64,000 nt of DNA from Gammaproteobacteria bacterium (GCA_021773565.1 JAJFJZ010000010.1:186001-250000), one strand, 5' to 3'; counted from the first letter of the stretch, positions 45,491 to 54,096 are shown. Translations and numbers: made by a program. The notes: a model not told the origin generated them from the sequence alone.

Positions 45491-46654
45491 ATGATTAGCG
45501 TTAATCCGGGACTGGCCCAGGTAGAGGTTGGAGAAAGCGCGGTTTCACTGGTAGAAGGAGATATTGGAAGACTCAGTTATCGTGGCGTAGCCATCGAAGA
45601 ACTGGTGGAATGGTCTTTTACAAAAGTAGTCCATCTGGTTTTAACAGGCGAACTGGCCTCAAAGAAAGTCCTGAAAGAATTTGAAGATGCTTTGTTCAAC
45701 GCTCGCATACTCACAACCGCCGAAGTTGAGATGGTGGGGCTTCTTACCAGGATGACACATGTACATCCCATGCAGGTTTTGCAGTCGATGACCCCGGCAC
45801 TTGAAACGAGTGATGCGCAAAGTACTTTCCCGATGTTTGATGCAGATCTTGCACACGGGCTGGTAATTGCTGCCAAAATCCCAAACCTCATTGCCCTGCT
45901 CAGAAACTTACGCGCCAGGCAGTGGAGTGGGGATACACAATCACTCACAAAACGTGTGGCCGAGGATTACGATAACAACAACCTGAACGCGATATTTTTG
46001 CATCATCTTCGATCCTCCGACTCCGCACGGGAATTACCATCCGGCCACCTGGAAGCATTCACCGCTAGCCAGATATTGCAGATAGAGCACAGCTTTAACG
46101 CAAGCGCCTTTGCCGCACGGGTCGTTGCCAGCACACTCTCACCTGTAGCAAACGTACTGGCTGCAGCCTTTGGCACCTTACACGGCAGGTTGCATGGTGG
46201 TGCGGATCAGGCTGCACTGCAAACGGCATTACGAGTGGGCAGGCCCGAGTGTGCCGCAAAATTCGTGGACAAGTGCCTGCAAAATGGTGACAAGGTCATG
46301 GGCATGGGACATCGGGAATACAAAGTAGTAGACCCGCGCGCAATATTTCTTAAAAACTGTGCTCGTGAATTATCCCGTGGAACGGAACACCAAAACAGTT
46401 TCGAAACCCTGGAAGCCATTGAAGCTCGGTTCACTGAACGTATGCAGGAGCAAGGCAAGGCATTACATGCCAATCTGGAATTCTACAAAGGCATTGTCTA
46501 TTCAGTGTTGGGATTGAGCCCGGACTACTTCACCACCGGTTTTAGTATGGCGCGCGTGTATGGCTACCTTGCGCATTTTCAGGAAAGCCGGGTAAAAAAT
46601 GTACTGATTCGACCGGGGGTTAAGTATGTGGGGAAGGCAGTTAAAAGTTTGTAG
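45491..46654 (+). CDS. Citrate/2-methylcitrate synthase homologue with Asp-to-Glu at the catalytic acid
   Basis: A 387-residue type II citrate synthase fold, condensing an acyl-CoA with oxaloacetate or another oxo-acid. The two active-site histidines are present: His235 in GRLHGGADQA and His274 in GMGHREYKVVDPR. The third catalytic residue is expected to be Asp in NVDFYSG, but the protein reads NLEFYKG with Glu330. N-terminal features (GDIGRLSYRGVAIEELVEWS) are typical. The ATG at 45491 has GGAAAA before it. Because of the substitution, activity and substrate (propionyl-CoA or other) are uncertain. Confidence 0.82.
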   Translation: MISVNPGLAQVEVGESAVSLVEGDIGRLSYRGVAIEELVEWSFTKVVHLVLTGELASKKVLKEFEDALFNARILTTAEVEMVGLLTRMTHVHPMQVLQSMTPALETSDAQSTFPMFDADLAHGLVIAAKIPNLIALLRNLRARQWSGDTQSLTKRVAEDYDNNNLNAIFLHHLRSSDSARELPSGHLEAFTASQILQIEHSFNASAFAARVVASTLSPVANVLAAAFGTLHGRLHGGADQAALQTALRVGRPECAAKFVDKCLQNGDKVMGMGHREYKVVDPRAIFLKNCARELSRGTEHQNSFETLEAIEARFTERMQEQGKALHANLEFYKGIVYSVLGLSPDYFTTGFSMARVYGYLAHFQESRVKNVLIRPGVKYVGKAVKSL

Positions 46655-46763
46655 ATGTTGGTTCGGTTTTTCCTTTACTCTTCAAAAATCATTGACTACT
46701 CCTGAGGCTTATCCCTATATTTAAATACTAACTCTGAGTGATCCGCTGAGAAGGAAAACAAAA

Positions 46764-47162
46764 ATGAGAAAAGTAACCGGCATAGGGGGTGTCTTCTTCC
46801 GAGCAAACGATCCAGGCAGTCTGATGGCCTGGTACAGGGACCATCTCGGCATCGATGTTAGCGCGTATGGATCATCGTTTAAGTGGGTAGGATCGGAGAG
46901 CCCAAAGAAGTCTGGATATACAGTGTGGTGTCCATTCAATGAAGATACCGAGTATTTTGGTTCCATGAACAAGCAGTTTATGATCAATTACCGTGTTGCA
47001 GACCTGCCCGCGTTGATGGATGAATTGAGAGAAGGCGGAGTCGAGATTGTGGGTGAGTTGGAAGAGCACGAAAACGGCAAGTTCGCGTGGATCTGTGACC
47101 CCGAGGGAAACAAGCTGGAATTGTGGGAACCTGCCGATGCGGACAAAGATCCGTATCTCTAA
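46764..47162 (+). CDS. VOC family protein (glyoxalase/bleomycin resistance-like)
   Basis: A 132-residue betaalphabetabetabeta-fold protein: VTGIGGVFFRANDPGSLMAW, HLGIDVSAYGSSFKWVG and ICDPEGNKLELWEPADAD. The last block is the VOC metal-binding Glu region. Members act as glyoxalases, dioxygenases or drug-binding proteins; no substrate is predictable. The start codon has GAAGGA nearby. Confidence 0.88.
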   Translation: MRKVTGIGGVFFRANDPGSLMAWYRDHLGIDVSAYGSSFKWVGSESPKKSGYTVWCPFNEDTEYFGSMNKQFMINYRVADLPALMDELREGGVEIVGELEEHENGKFAWICDPEGNKLELWEPADADKDPYL

Positions 47163-47259
47163 CAATGTCTGCTATCAGGCGACCTGTGTCCTATACGCTA
47201 AATCTGCGTAACCGTGTAACCAGAAAACAAGAGCACCTATTAGCGGAGCTTCCTTATTA

Positions 47260-47293
47260 CCCTATATAGGGGTATTATCACCCTTTTTTAGGG
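47260..47293. promoter_or_regulatory. Two operator-like palindromes before the HTH/nucleotidyltransferase pair
   Basis: CCCTATATAGGG (47260-47271) is a perfect 12-bp palindrome. CCCTTTTTTAGGG (47281-47293) repeats its CCCT/AGGG arms. Their centres are about 21 nt apart, two helical turns, so two regulator dimers could bind the same face of the DNA just before the ATG at 47302. Autoregulation by the HTH protein is the simplest reading. Confidence 0.55.
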
Positions 47294-47301
47294 TATAAAG
47301 G

Positions 47302-47640
47302 ATGAATCCGGTGTTAGAAGCCATATTTGGGAACCGAACTGCTACGCTCGTCCTTCTATTTCTGGAGGCCTATAGCGAAGGACACGCCCTGCGAATCGCC
47401 AATACATTTGAATTGGGACTAAGCATGACGCAACGGCAACTAAAACGATTAGAAGGTAATGGCGTTATCGAGAGCCGCGTTATCGGCAAAACACGATTGT
47501 TTACTTTCAATGAACGTAACCCAACCGTTAAAAATTTACGAGAATTCCTCAAGCGGGAACTCAAACAATTGCCAAAAGATGAGATTCGTAAATATTTTCG
47601 CCAGCGCCAACGTCCACGCCGCAGTGGTAAGACACTGTAG
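47302..47640 (+). CDS. Winged-helix HTH protein, putative antitoxin/regulator
   Basis: A 112-residue DNA-binding protein: AIFGNRTATLVLLFLEAYSE, the recognition region LRIANTFELGLSMTQRQLKR and the wing GVIESRVIGKTRLFTFNER, with a very basic C-terminus (KYFRQRQRPRRSGKTL). Such proteins precede nucleotidyltransferase-fold toxin-like genes in many genomes. The downstream gene starts 8 nt after its stop. Confidence 0.8.
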   Translation: MNPVLEAIFGNRTATLVLLFLEAYSEGHALRIANTFELGLSMTQRQLKRLEGNGVIESRVIGKTRLFTFNERNPTVKNLREFLKRELKQLPKDEIRKYFRQRQRPRRSGKTL

Positions 47641-47648
47641 AAGAGAAG

Positions 47649-48197
47649 ATGACAAAAATCACAACCAACACGAGTATTACCGAACTTGCGGTTCTGGTCA
47701 GTCAAGCATTGGAGGATGCCGATATTACAGCAACTCTGTCTGGAGGTGGTGCAGTCACACTCTATAGTGAGAATGAATATCTAAGCAAAGACCTGGATTT
47801 TGTTACTGCCGCATCCCATAAAGTACTGAGTGACGCTATTTCACACCTTGGATTCACAGAAAGCTCAAATACTCGCCAATTCGAACATCCTCTTAGCGAA
47901 TGGTATGTAGAATTTCCACCATCACCCCTGGGATTCGGAGATCTGATTCTTGAACAGGAAGACATTCCCCTACTAACAACCAAACACGGACAATTGCGAG
48001 TCATTACACCTACTTTGAGTGTCATGGATCGACTCTCGGCCTGCTGGTATCACAACGACTACCAATGTTGGGATCAGGCTATCATGGTTGCAAAAAACCA
48101 ATCCATTGATTGGGAAAAAATTTATAAATGGACAACAAATGAAGGCCAAAGTAAATCGGATATAGACCAACTCCGTAAAAGTGCAGAAGAAGGATAG
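47649..48197 (+). CDS. Nucleotidyltransferase-fold protein, putative toxin (AbiEii/DUF6036-like)
   Basis: A 182-residue protein with the nucleotidyltransferase pattern LSGGGAVTLYSENEYLSKDL then DFV: a GG loop followed by two acidic residues (DLDF). It then has a conserved strand (WYVEFPPSPLGFGDLIL) and a Trp-rich helix (DRLSACWYHNDYQCWDQAI), as in AbiEii/MNT-type proteins. Some relatives are toxins that modify tRNA or proteins; others have antibiotic-resistance NTase folds. Pairing with the HTH gene suggests a toxin-antitoxin or phage-defence module; this is inference. Confidence 0.65.
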   Translation: MTKITTNTSITELAVLVSQALEDADITATLSGGGAVTLYSENEYLSKDLDFVTAASHKVLSDAISHLGFTESSNTRQFEHPLSEWYVEFPPSPLGFGDLILEQEDIPLLTTKHGQLRVITPTLSVMDRLSACWYHNDYQCWDQAIMVAKNQSIDWEKIYKWTTNEGQSKSDIDQLRKSAEEG

Positions 48198-48222
48198 TTA
48201 ACAGCCCGACTGTCTCATTTAT

Positions 48223-48705
48223 TTATTCCGGCGTAAGCGTCATTTTTAGCCGCAACATATCCACACAGGCAATCCCGTTCTCAACCAGCGGCTCAGCATA
48301 GTTGTCGGGGAAATAATTCGGAATCACCTCAACAATCCTGAATCCCATACGCTGGTACAGCCGAAGCGCTGCAAAACTCGAATTCCCCGTTCCCAGATGC
48401 ACCTCGCGAGCACCTTTGGCTTCAGCAAGTCCTACAGCATGACCCAGTAACCTGCGCCCCATACCGGTGCCCCGAAACGCGTCTGCAACACATATATTCA
48501 TCAACTCAAAAGAGGTAGGCGTGAGTTTCTTCAGCGCATACACACCAATGGCCTTTTCCATATACCAGGCAACCCGCGTAAAGGCTTCAGAAATATAGGC
48601 CTCCACATAAGCCTTATCGGGATCAGCTTCCAACAGCAGCCCCCAGGGGATCTGTTCCATATTCAGGCGCGTAAATTTTGCATCCCGGGGTTTGAAATCT
48701 GTCAT
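48223..48705 (-). CDS. GNAT family N-acetyltransferase
   Basis: A 160-residue acetyltransferase. The acetyl-CoA loop is ELMNICVADAFRGTGMGRRL, followed by EVHLGTGNSSFAALRLYQRM and GFRIVEVIPNYF. The acceptor is unknown. It lies 9 nt after the cystathionine gamma-synthase stop codon on the same strand and so is likely cotranscribed. Confidence 0.88.
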   Translation of the reverse strand: MTDFKPRDAKFTRLNMEQIPWGLLLEADPDKAYVEAYISEAFTRVAWYMEKAIGVYALKKLTPTSFELMNICVADAFRGTGMGRRLLGHAVGLAEAKGAREVHLGTGNSSFAALRLYQRMGFRIVEVIPNYFPDNYAEPLVENGIACVDMLRLKMTLTPE

Positions 48706-48714
48706 TCTTACCGC

Positions 48715-49878
48715 CTAATGCGCATCCAGCGCGCGATCAAGGTCATCAATAATGTCCTCGACGTTTTCTATACCCACGCTCAGGCGGACCAGATTATCGG
48801 TAATGCCTAATGAAAGCCGCACGTCTTCGGGCAGGCTCAGGTGGGTCATAGTGGGCGGATGGGAGATGAGTGACTCCACACCACCCAGGCTTTCTGCCAG
48901 CGTAAATACCTTCACCGACTTAAGCATACTATTAACCGCGGGTAATCCGCCTTTCAAAAATATCGAAATCATGCCGCCCATTCCGGACATCTGTTTTAGG
49001 GCCAGATCATGTTGTGGGTGGCTGGTCAGGCCGGGGTACATCACGCGCTCAACGGCCGGGTGTGTTTCAAGGTGCGCGGCAAGCGTTCTGGCATTACTGT
49101 CGTGTGCACGCATACGAATACCCAGCGTCTTTAAACTGCGCAAACACAAATAGGCATCAAAGGCGCTTTGAATGCCGCCTACTGCATTGGCCAGAAAGGT
49201 CAGGCGCTCTGCCAGCTCTTCATTATCCGTAATCAGCACCCCACCGATCAGGTCGCTGTGCCCATTGATGTACTTGGTGCTTGAGTGCATTACCAGATCA
49301 GCACCCAGGGCCAGCGGTTGCTGAAAGTATGGACTCATAAAAGTATTATCTACCGCAAGCAAGGCACCATGAGCATGGCTTATGTCCGCCAACTCGCGAA
49401 TATCTACCATTTTCATTAGCGGGTTGGTGGGCGTTTCTATCCACACCATGCGGGTTTCGGGTCGCATTGCGGCTTCCAGTAGCTTGCTGTCACTCAGGTC
49501 TACGTAGCTAAAGCTGATGCCATTTTTTTTGAAAATCTGCTCAAACAAGCGGTACATACCGGCATACATATCGTCACCCGCAACCACGTGATCACCAGAT
49601 TGCAGCAGATGCATAATAGTGGTGACCCCCACAGTGCCGGATGCATTCGCAAAACCAAAGCGTGCTCCTTCCAGGTTAGCGATGCACTCTTCATACACTG
49701 CACGGGTGGGATTTCCACAACGCGAGTAATCAAAACCCTGGTGTTGGCCCGGCGAGCTATGCTCAAAAGTGGTACTTAGCACAATGGGGGTAATCACCGC
49801 ACCGGTGCTGGGGTCGGGCGATTGGCCAGCATGTACAGCACGCGTATCAAAACCGAATTTATCTGGACTCCACGACAT
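48715..49878 (-). CDS. Cystathionine gamma-synthase/lyase (PLP, Cys/Met metabolism)
   Basis: A 387-residue fold-type I PLP enzyme: FDTRAVHAGQSPDPSTGAVI, YSRCGNPTRAVYEECIANLE, WIETPTNPLMKMVDI, and the Schiff-base lysine in VMHSSTKYINGHSDLIGG. Active-site regions are complete. Sequence alone does not separate MetB synthase from gamma-lyase or O-succinylhomoserine enzymes. ATG at 49878 with AGGAAAATCAA ahead of it. Confidence 0.92.
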   Translation of the reverse strand: MSWSPDKFGFDTRAVHAGQSPDPSTGAVITPIVLSTTFEHSSPGQHQGFDYSRCGNPTRAVYEECIANLEGARFGFANASGTVGVTTIMHLLQSGDHVVAGDDMYAGMYRLFEQIFKKNGISFSYVDLSDSKLLEAAMRPETRMVWIETPTNPLMKMVDIRELADISHAHGALLAVDNTFMSPYFQQPLALGADLVMHSSTKYINGHSDLIGGVLITDNEELAERLTFLANAVGGIQSAFDAYLCLRSLKTLGIRMRAHDSNARTLAAHLETHPAVERVMYPGLTSHPQHDLALKQMSGMGGMISIFLKGGLPAVNSMLKSVKVFTLAESLGGVESLISHPPTMTHLSLPEDVRLSLGITDNLVRLSVGIENVEDIIDDLDRALDAH

Positions 49879-49906
49879 TTGATTTTCCTGTGTTAATTCC
49901 TGACCC

Positions 49907-50725
49907 TTAGGCGGGTTGTTCTCCACGCACGGTTACCCGATGCAGGCGTCGATGCTGGGGGAAGTAATCATTGATAGGTTTGTGTTGGGTTATCCGGTTA
50001 TCCCAGATCACCAGGGTATTTTTCTCCCAGTTGAGTCGCACGGTAAACTCCTGCACAATTACCTGGGCACACAACATATCCAATAAGGCGCGACTTTCAA
50101 GCGCTCCCATGTCTGCAATTTTTACAGTAAACAACTCATTCACATACAGTGATTTTTGCTGCGTTACCGGATGTGTTCTTATCAGGGGATGGGTCTGTGC
50201 AGGATTGTCCTGAATGGCACCCTTTAATCGCTCATAGCCACCCGGTTCAGCAATACTCTCCTGAAAGCCGTAACTAAAATCGTGCACTGCATTAAGACCC
50301 GACAACATAGCACGCACAGGTTCAGACAGGGCGAGGAATGCAGCGGTAGTGTTAGCCCACATAGTATCACCACCCCACTCCGGCAAGATTTGTGCATGTA
50401 GAAAAGTCAGGCTGGGCGGCCTCGGGGTAAAGGTCATGTCCGAGTGCCATTTTTCTATCTTGGTGGGCGCATCCGCTGTACTTTCAAGTACCTGCACACC
50501 GGGTGCACCCTCAACTTCGTCGTAGGCAGGATGGGATTCAATTTCTCCAAACTGCAGGGCCAGCGCACGTAACTGCACTGCGCTCAGCGACTGGTCCCTG
50601 AAAAACAATACCCCATGCGCAAACAGGGCGGCTTCCAGCTCTGCTTTGGTATCGGCAGACATTTCTACCAGACTCACGTCGCTTACATAGGCGCCTGCAT
50701 ACCCGGCGGCTTTTTTTACGCGCAT
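49907..50725 (-). CDS. TauD/TfdA family Fe(II)/2-oxoglutarate dioxygenase
   Basis: A 272-residue dioxygenase with the iron ligands HxD in EKWHSDMTF and a distal His (in NRITQHKPINDY), and the 2-oxoglutarate-binding Arg in HRRLHRVTVRG. Family members release sulfite from taurine or cleave ether herbicides. The neighbouring cystathionine enzyme makes a sulfur source plausible. Its stop lies 28 nt before the gamma-synthase start, on the same strand. Confidence 0.92.
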   Translation of the reverse strand: MRVKKAAGYAGAYVSDVSLVEMSADTKAELEAALFAHGVLFFRDQSLSAVQLRALALQFGEIESHPAYDEVEGAPGVQVLESTADAPTKIEKWHSDMTFTPRPPSLTFLHAQILPEWGGDTMWANTTAAFLALSEPVRAMLSGLNAVHDFSYGFQESIAEPGGYERLKGAIQDNPAQTHPLIRTHPVTQQKSLYVNELFTVKIADMGALESRALLDMLCAQVIVQEFTVRLNWEKNTLVIWDNRITQHKPINDYFPQHRRLHRVTVRGEQPA

Positions 50726-50784
50726 TACCTGTCTTTCCCAAAATGATATTATCGTGATTATACAGAATATTACCCACGGAGCTT

Positions 50785-51294
50785 ATGAGTAGATATCGCC
50801 CACCCCGTCCCCGAGGTTCAGCCTACATCACCCCGGCGGGGCACAGGAGAATGACCGAGGAGCTAAAACAGCTCTGGAAGGTCGAGCGCCCGACGATTAC
50901 CCAGTCTGTGTCGGATGCAGCCAAACAGGGCGACCGCTCTGAAAATGCCGAGTACATCTATGGCAAAAAACGCCTCAGGGAAATTGACAGTCGTGTGCGA
51001 TTTTTATCCAAAAGGCTGGATGAACTGGTGGTAGTTGAACGCACTCCAAATAACCAGAATCAGGTATTTTTTGGGGCGTGGGTAACGCTTGAAAACACCT
51101 CCGGCGAACAACAACGCTACCGTCTGGTGGGGCCCGATGAGTTTGATGAAGAATCTGCCTACATCAGCATCGATTCACCAATGGCAAAAGCGCTGCTAAA
51201 AAAAGAAATTGACGATGAGATACATATAACGCAACACGGCAGTGAGCAGACCTACTTTATTGTAGATGTTTCGTATGCAGCACCCGCGGCTTAA
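50785..51294 (+). CDS. greB: Transcription elongation factor GreB
   Basis: Stimulates RNA cleavage in backtracked RNA polymerase. The N-terminal coiled-coil carries the acidic tip (RSENAEYIYGKKRLREIDSR) and starts with the GreB-type YITPAGHRRMTEEL. The C-terminal FKBP-like domain has FFGAWVTLENTSGE and ISIDSPMAKALLKKE. At 169 residues it is slightly longer than GreA, with GreB features. It is divergent from the TauD gene. Confidence 0.95.
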   Translation: MSRYRPPRPRGSAYITPAGHRRMTEELKQLWKVERPTITQSVSDAAKQGDRSENAEYIYGKKRLREIDSRVRFLSKRLDELVVVERTPNNQNQVFFGAWVTLENTSGEQQRYRLVGPDEFDEESAYISIDSPMAKALLKKEIDDEIHITQHGSEQTYFIVDVSYAAPAA

Positions 51295-51386
51295 TAAAAA
51301 GGGAGCCTAACTAATTTCGACGGATTTTGTTGGCAATTGCGTATACCAGACTGCAACCACACATTAACTCATTGCCAGGAACTAAC

Positions 51387-52007
51387 ATGAAACATACTAA
51401 ATCCCCTTCCCTGTTCTCATTTTCTCCGGCTTATCTGGTCGCAGCCCTGCTGTTTGGCCTGGTATTAAGCCTGGTTTTCCCCTTGGCCATAGCTGCACAG
51501 GATGATGATTCTGCTGCCAGAGACTCCGAGCGCGCTCATCATAGAGGTTTTATGCGTCATCGTATGAGCCCGGAAGAACGACAGGCGCGCATTGACGAAA
51601 AATTCTCTGAAATTGACACAAATTCAGACGACATGATCTCTCCTGATGAGTTCAATGCCGCCAAAATGCCACATCCACGAGAAGGCAGGCATTTTGGTCG
51701 CAGGCACCATCGTGGAGATCGTGGGGGAGAACATCGAGACGAACAGCGTGATAGCGGTGCAAATTCTGACGGTCCTTTTGACGGCTCGTCGCAAGAACGT
51801 GCTGCAAAACATGCCGAAATGCAGGTCAAACTGTTCGAGGCCATGGATAGTGACGCAAATGGTACACTCAGCCAGGCAGAATTTGCTGAAATGCATGCCG
51901 CAAGAGCAGGGCTTATGAAAGCGCACATGTTTCAGCGCATGGACAAAAATGCTGACGGTCTGCTTGGCCGTGACGAATTTCCACCTTCTCACAAACGCGA
52001 CAAGTGA
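51387..52007 (+). CDS. Secreted EF-hand calcium-binding protein
   Basis: A 206-residue protein with a signal peptide (AALLFGLVLSLVFPLAIA, cleavage near AQDDD). Three canonical loops are seen: DTNSDDMISPDEF, DSDANGTLSQAEF and DKNADGLLGRDEF (positions 1, 3, 5, 12 acidic or polar). A long His/Arg/Gly/Asp-rich linker (EGRHFGRRHHRGDRGGEHRD) separates loops 1 and 2. It is the first gene of a four-gene operon with an ECF sigma factor, suggesting periplasmic Ca2+ (or other metal) sensing or buffering. Confidence 0.88.
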   Translation: MKHTKSPSLFSFSPAYLVAALLFGLVLSLVFPLAIAAQDDDSAARDSERAHHRGFMRHRMSPEERQARIDEKFSEIDTNSDDMISPDEFNAAKMPHPREGRHFGRRHHRGDRGGEHRDEQRDSGANSDGPFDGSSQERAAKHAEMQVKLFEAMDSDANGTLSQAEFAEMHAARAGLMKAHMFQRMDKNADGLLGRDEFPPSHKRDK

Positions 52008-52067
52008 AGCGACAGGGATTAAGGATAAGGGCATCTGAATACGCACCATCAAACAGATGAACAACTT

Positions 52068-52613
52068 ATGTGTGCAGTCCAAAAGCGCAACCACCAGGCC
52101 TACGCCGACCTGTTGGCGCGCCACATAAAAGGGCTGCACACCTATACCTATCGCTATTGCCAGAATTACAGTGACGCTGAAGACATTACACAAGAGGCAT
52201 TTTTGCGGGTCTGGAAACAGTCACACACGTGGCAGGAAGGCCAGGTTCGCTTTACCACCTGGTTGTATCGCATTGCCCACAATCTGTGCATAGACGCCTT
52301 TAGAAAACACAAACCCGAATTCGAATCACACGATCAGTTAACAAGCATGGACCCAAGTCAGGAACAATCGATTGAACAGCAGGTTAAACAGGCAAACCTG
52401 AAAACCGCGATGAATGCACTGCCGCCCCGACAACGTGATGCGATTCTGCTGTGTAACTTGCAGGGTTTTAGCAACCGACAGGCTGCGGAAATTTTGCAAA
52501 TCAGCGTGGATGCACTGGAGTCTTTGCTCTCCCGCGGTCGCCTGAGCCTGAAATCCCGGTTGGCAATTGAACAACCGAATTTGCAGACGCAATCCAATGG
52601 AGCAACACTGTGA
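52068..52613 (+). CDS. RNA polymerase ECF sigma factor
   Basis: A 181-residue group 4 sigma factor. Region 2 reads YCQNYSDAEDITQEAFLRVW, then RFTTWLYRIAHNLCIDAFRK; region 4 reads LPPRQRDAILLCNLQGFSN, RQAAEILQISVDALESLLSR, GRLSLKSRL. The ATG at 52068 has no clear ribosome binding site. The frame extends to a CTG at 52035 (TDEQLM included), which has AAGG upstream and is in frame after a TAA; the longer form is possible. The anti-sigma-like gene starts at a GTG overlapping its TGA. Confidence 0.9.
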   Translation: MCAVQKRNHQAYADLLARHIKGLHTYTYRYCQNYSDAEDITQEAFLRVWKQSHTWQEGQVRFTTWLYRIAHNLCIDAFRKHKPEFESHDQLTSMDPSQEQSIEQQVKQANLKTAMNALPPRQRDAILLCNLQGFSNRQAAEILQISVDALESLLSRGRLSLKSRLAIEQPNLQTQSNGATL

Positions 52614-52981
52614 GAGACATTCCACAAAGGCCCGATGCAAAAGAAGGCAACAAATCTGACAACTTGCTGGACAACTTGTTGGTGGATGCCCTGCCCGAAC
52701 CCAGGCTGCCTGCATATTTGCAACGGCAGATACTGGAGAAGGCACACACGAGCCTCGCAGACCGGTTTCTGAACTGGATAATAGGCGACCTGCACTGGTG
52801 GCGTCCTGCATCAGCAGGTTTAACCATGCTTTTGGTGGGTTACGTTCTTGGGGCATCGACGATGCTGGACCAAAATATACTGAACCAAAATTTGGACGAG
52901 AGCGGATTTGAAGACAGCTTTACCGCCGGGTACCTGATTACACTCAATGAAGAATATGAGGTGTACGATGAGCAGTTCTAG
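52610..52981 (+). CDS. Putative anti-sigma factor, single-pass membrane protein
   Basis: A 123-residue protein with a soluble N-terminal half, LPEPRLPAYLQRQILEKA, and one membrane helix (ASAGLTMLLVGYVLGASTML) followed by a short acidic periplasmic tail. Position directly after the ECF gene and overlap with the next gene fit an anti-sigma factor. No zinc (HxxxCxxC) motif is seen. Confidence 0.7.
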   Translation: MRDIPQRPDAKEGNKSDNLLDNLLVDALPEPRLPAYLQRQILEKAHTSLADRFLNWIIGDLHWWRPASAGLTMLLVGYVLGASTMLDQNILNQNLDESGFEDSFTAGYLITLNEEYEVYDEQF

Positions 52982-53468
52982 ATGGCTCACAATCGCTTTG
53001 CTGGTGTCTGTTGCAATCAATGTGCTGGTGCTGGGTTTTGTAATAGGCAGGGGTATGCCCTTTGGTGACCATGGCGGTATGCATCGCCCAGGTGGTGATC
53101 GCCTGGACCCAACTGCTGGATTTTTTCGGATGTTGCACAATTGGCCTGAAAATCGCCGTGAGAGCTTTCGCCCGATATTACGGGAACACATGCAGGGCAT
53201 GCGCAATCATTTTCGGGAAATTCCACCATTGCATCGCGAATTACAGGACGCGTTGAAAGCTGAACCATTTGATCCGGCGGCGCTGGAAATTGCACTGCAG
53301 AAGCTGCGTGAAAATTTGCAGGTAAGCCAGGAGAAAACTCACGACTCACTTGTTGAGCTTGCCAAAACCATGCCGTTGGAAGAGCGGCAACGGCTGGGCA
53401 AGGAGATGCGTCAACCACCCCGGGGCTTTAACAGACGCCGCCCGCCCGATCGCGAACACGCGGACTAA
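52968..53468 (+). CDS. Periplasmic Spy/CnrX-like metal-sensor protein
   Basis: A 166-residue protein: N-terminal anchor (WLTIALLVSVAINVLVLGFV) and a helical periplasmic domain (FRMLHNWPENRRESFRPILR, MRNHFREIPPLHRELQDALK, LQVSQEKTHDSLVELAKTMP) ending in a Pro/Arg tail. This is the heavy-metal-resistance/Spy-like sensor fold, here anchored like CnrX or RsrX. Overlap with the preceding gene shows cotranscription. It would sense a periplasmic signal and release the sigma factor with the anti-sigma protein. Confidence 0.75.
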   Translation: MSSSRWLTIALLVSVAINVLVLGFVIGRGMPFGDHGGMHRPGGDRLDPTAGFFRMLHNWPENRRESFRPILREHMQGMRNHFREIPPLHRELQDALKAEPFDPAALEIALQKLRENLQVSQEKTHDSLVELAKTMPLEERQRLGKEMRQPPRGFNRRRPPDREHAD

Positions 53469-53532
53469 AGCGCAAAAATACCCAGAAGCCGTGGATTGCC
53501 TTATCATAGGCAAAACACTGCTTGTCCGTGGA

Positions 53533-54096
53533 ATGTCCGATATTAACCAACACCTGTCAGTTCTGGTAGAAAAATACCAGCTGGCCAACCCCCGCCTGGA
53601 GCAGGAATTCGATCCTGAATGGCGCTCGCCCTGCGAAACGGGTGAGCCTTACCTGAATGCAGTCGGTAAACAGGTGATTGCCTGGGCACCCAAATTGCGC
53701 GCAGCCAGTGCAGATTTTGCCGGATACGAAAATGCCATGGATATCGAAGTTCACGCTGACATCAAGGCTTTTTATGCATGTTACTGGGCTGGTAACATAG
53801 AAACCAGTGCTGAAGAAGGACATGTAAGCCTGATACAGTTGTGGAATTTTGAGGACATAGACCGGCTCATGGAAAATCAACTGGGTCATGCTTTTGCACA
53901 AAAACAAAGTCGTAGCCCTTTAAGCATATTTATTGCTACTACGGAACCCGAGTCGGATTTGTTTATAGCAGTTCGCAACAGTGACGGTGTAGTACAACTG
54001 GAAAAACCCGGCTACAAACCCCTTAGAGAAATTGCAAGTTCACTGGGGGCTTTTCTGGGCACACTACAAACCTGCACACTCGATAAACTGTTATGA
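53533..54096 (+). CDS. syd: SecY-interacting protein Syd
   Basis: A 187-residue acidic protein: SDINQHLSVLVEKYQLANPR, FDPEWRSPCETGEPYL, HADIKAFYACYWAGNIET and LGAFLGTLQTCTLDKL. Syd monitors the SecY translocon in enterobacteria. Start is the ATG at 53533; the longer frame from 53350 overlaps the previous gene. Its TGA overlaps the aroA ATG. Confidence 0.9.
   Translation: MSDINQHLSVLVEKYQLANPRLEQEFDPEWRSPCETGEPYLNAVGKQVIAWAPKLRAASADFAGYENAMDIEVHADIKAFYACYWAGNIETSAEEGHVSLIQLWNFEDIDRLMENQLGHAFAQKQSRSPLSIFIATTEPESDLFIAVRNSDGVVQLEKPGYKPLREIASSLGAFLGTLQTCTLDKLL

Noticed and set aside
53350-53532. N-terminal extension of Syd
   Set aside because: The extension overlaps the preceding sensor gene in another frame and has no similarity to Syd; the ATG at 53533 fits family length.
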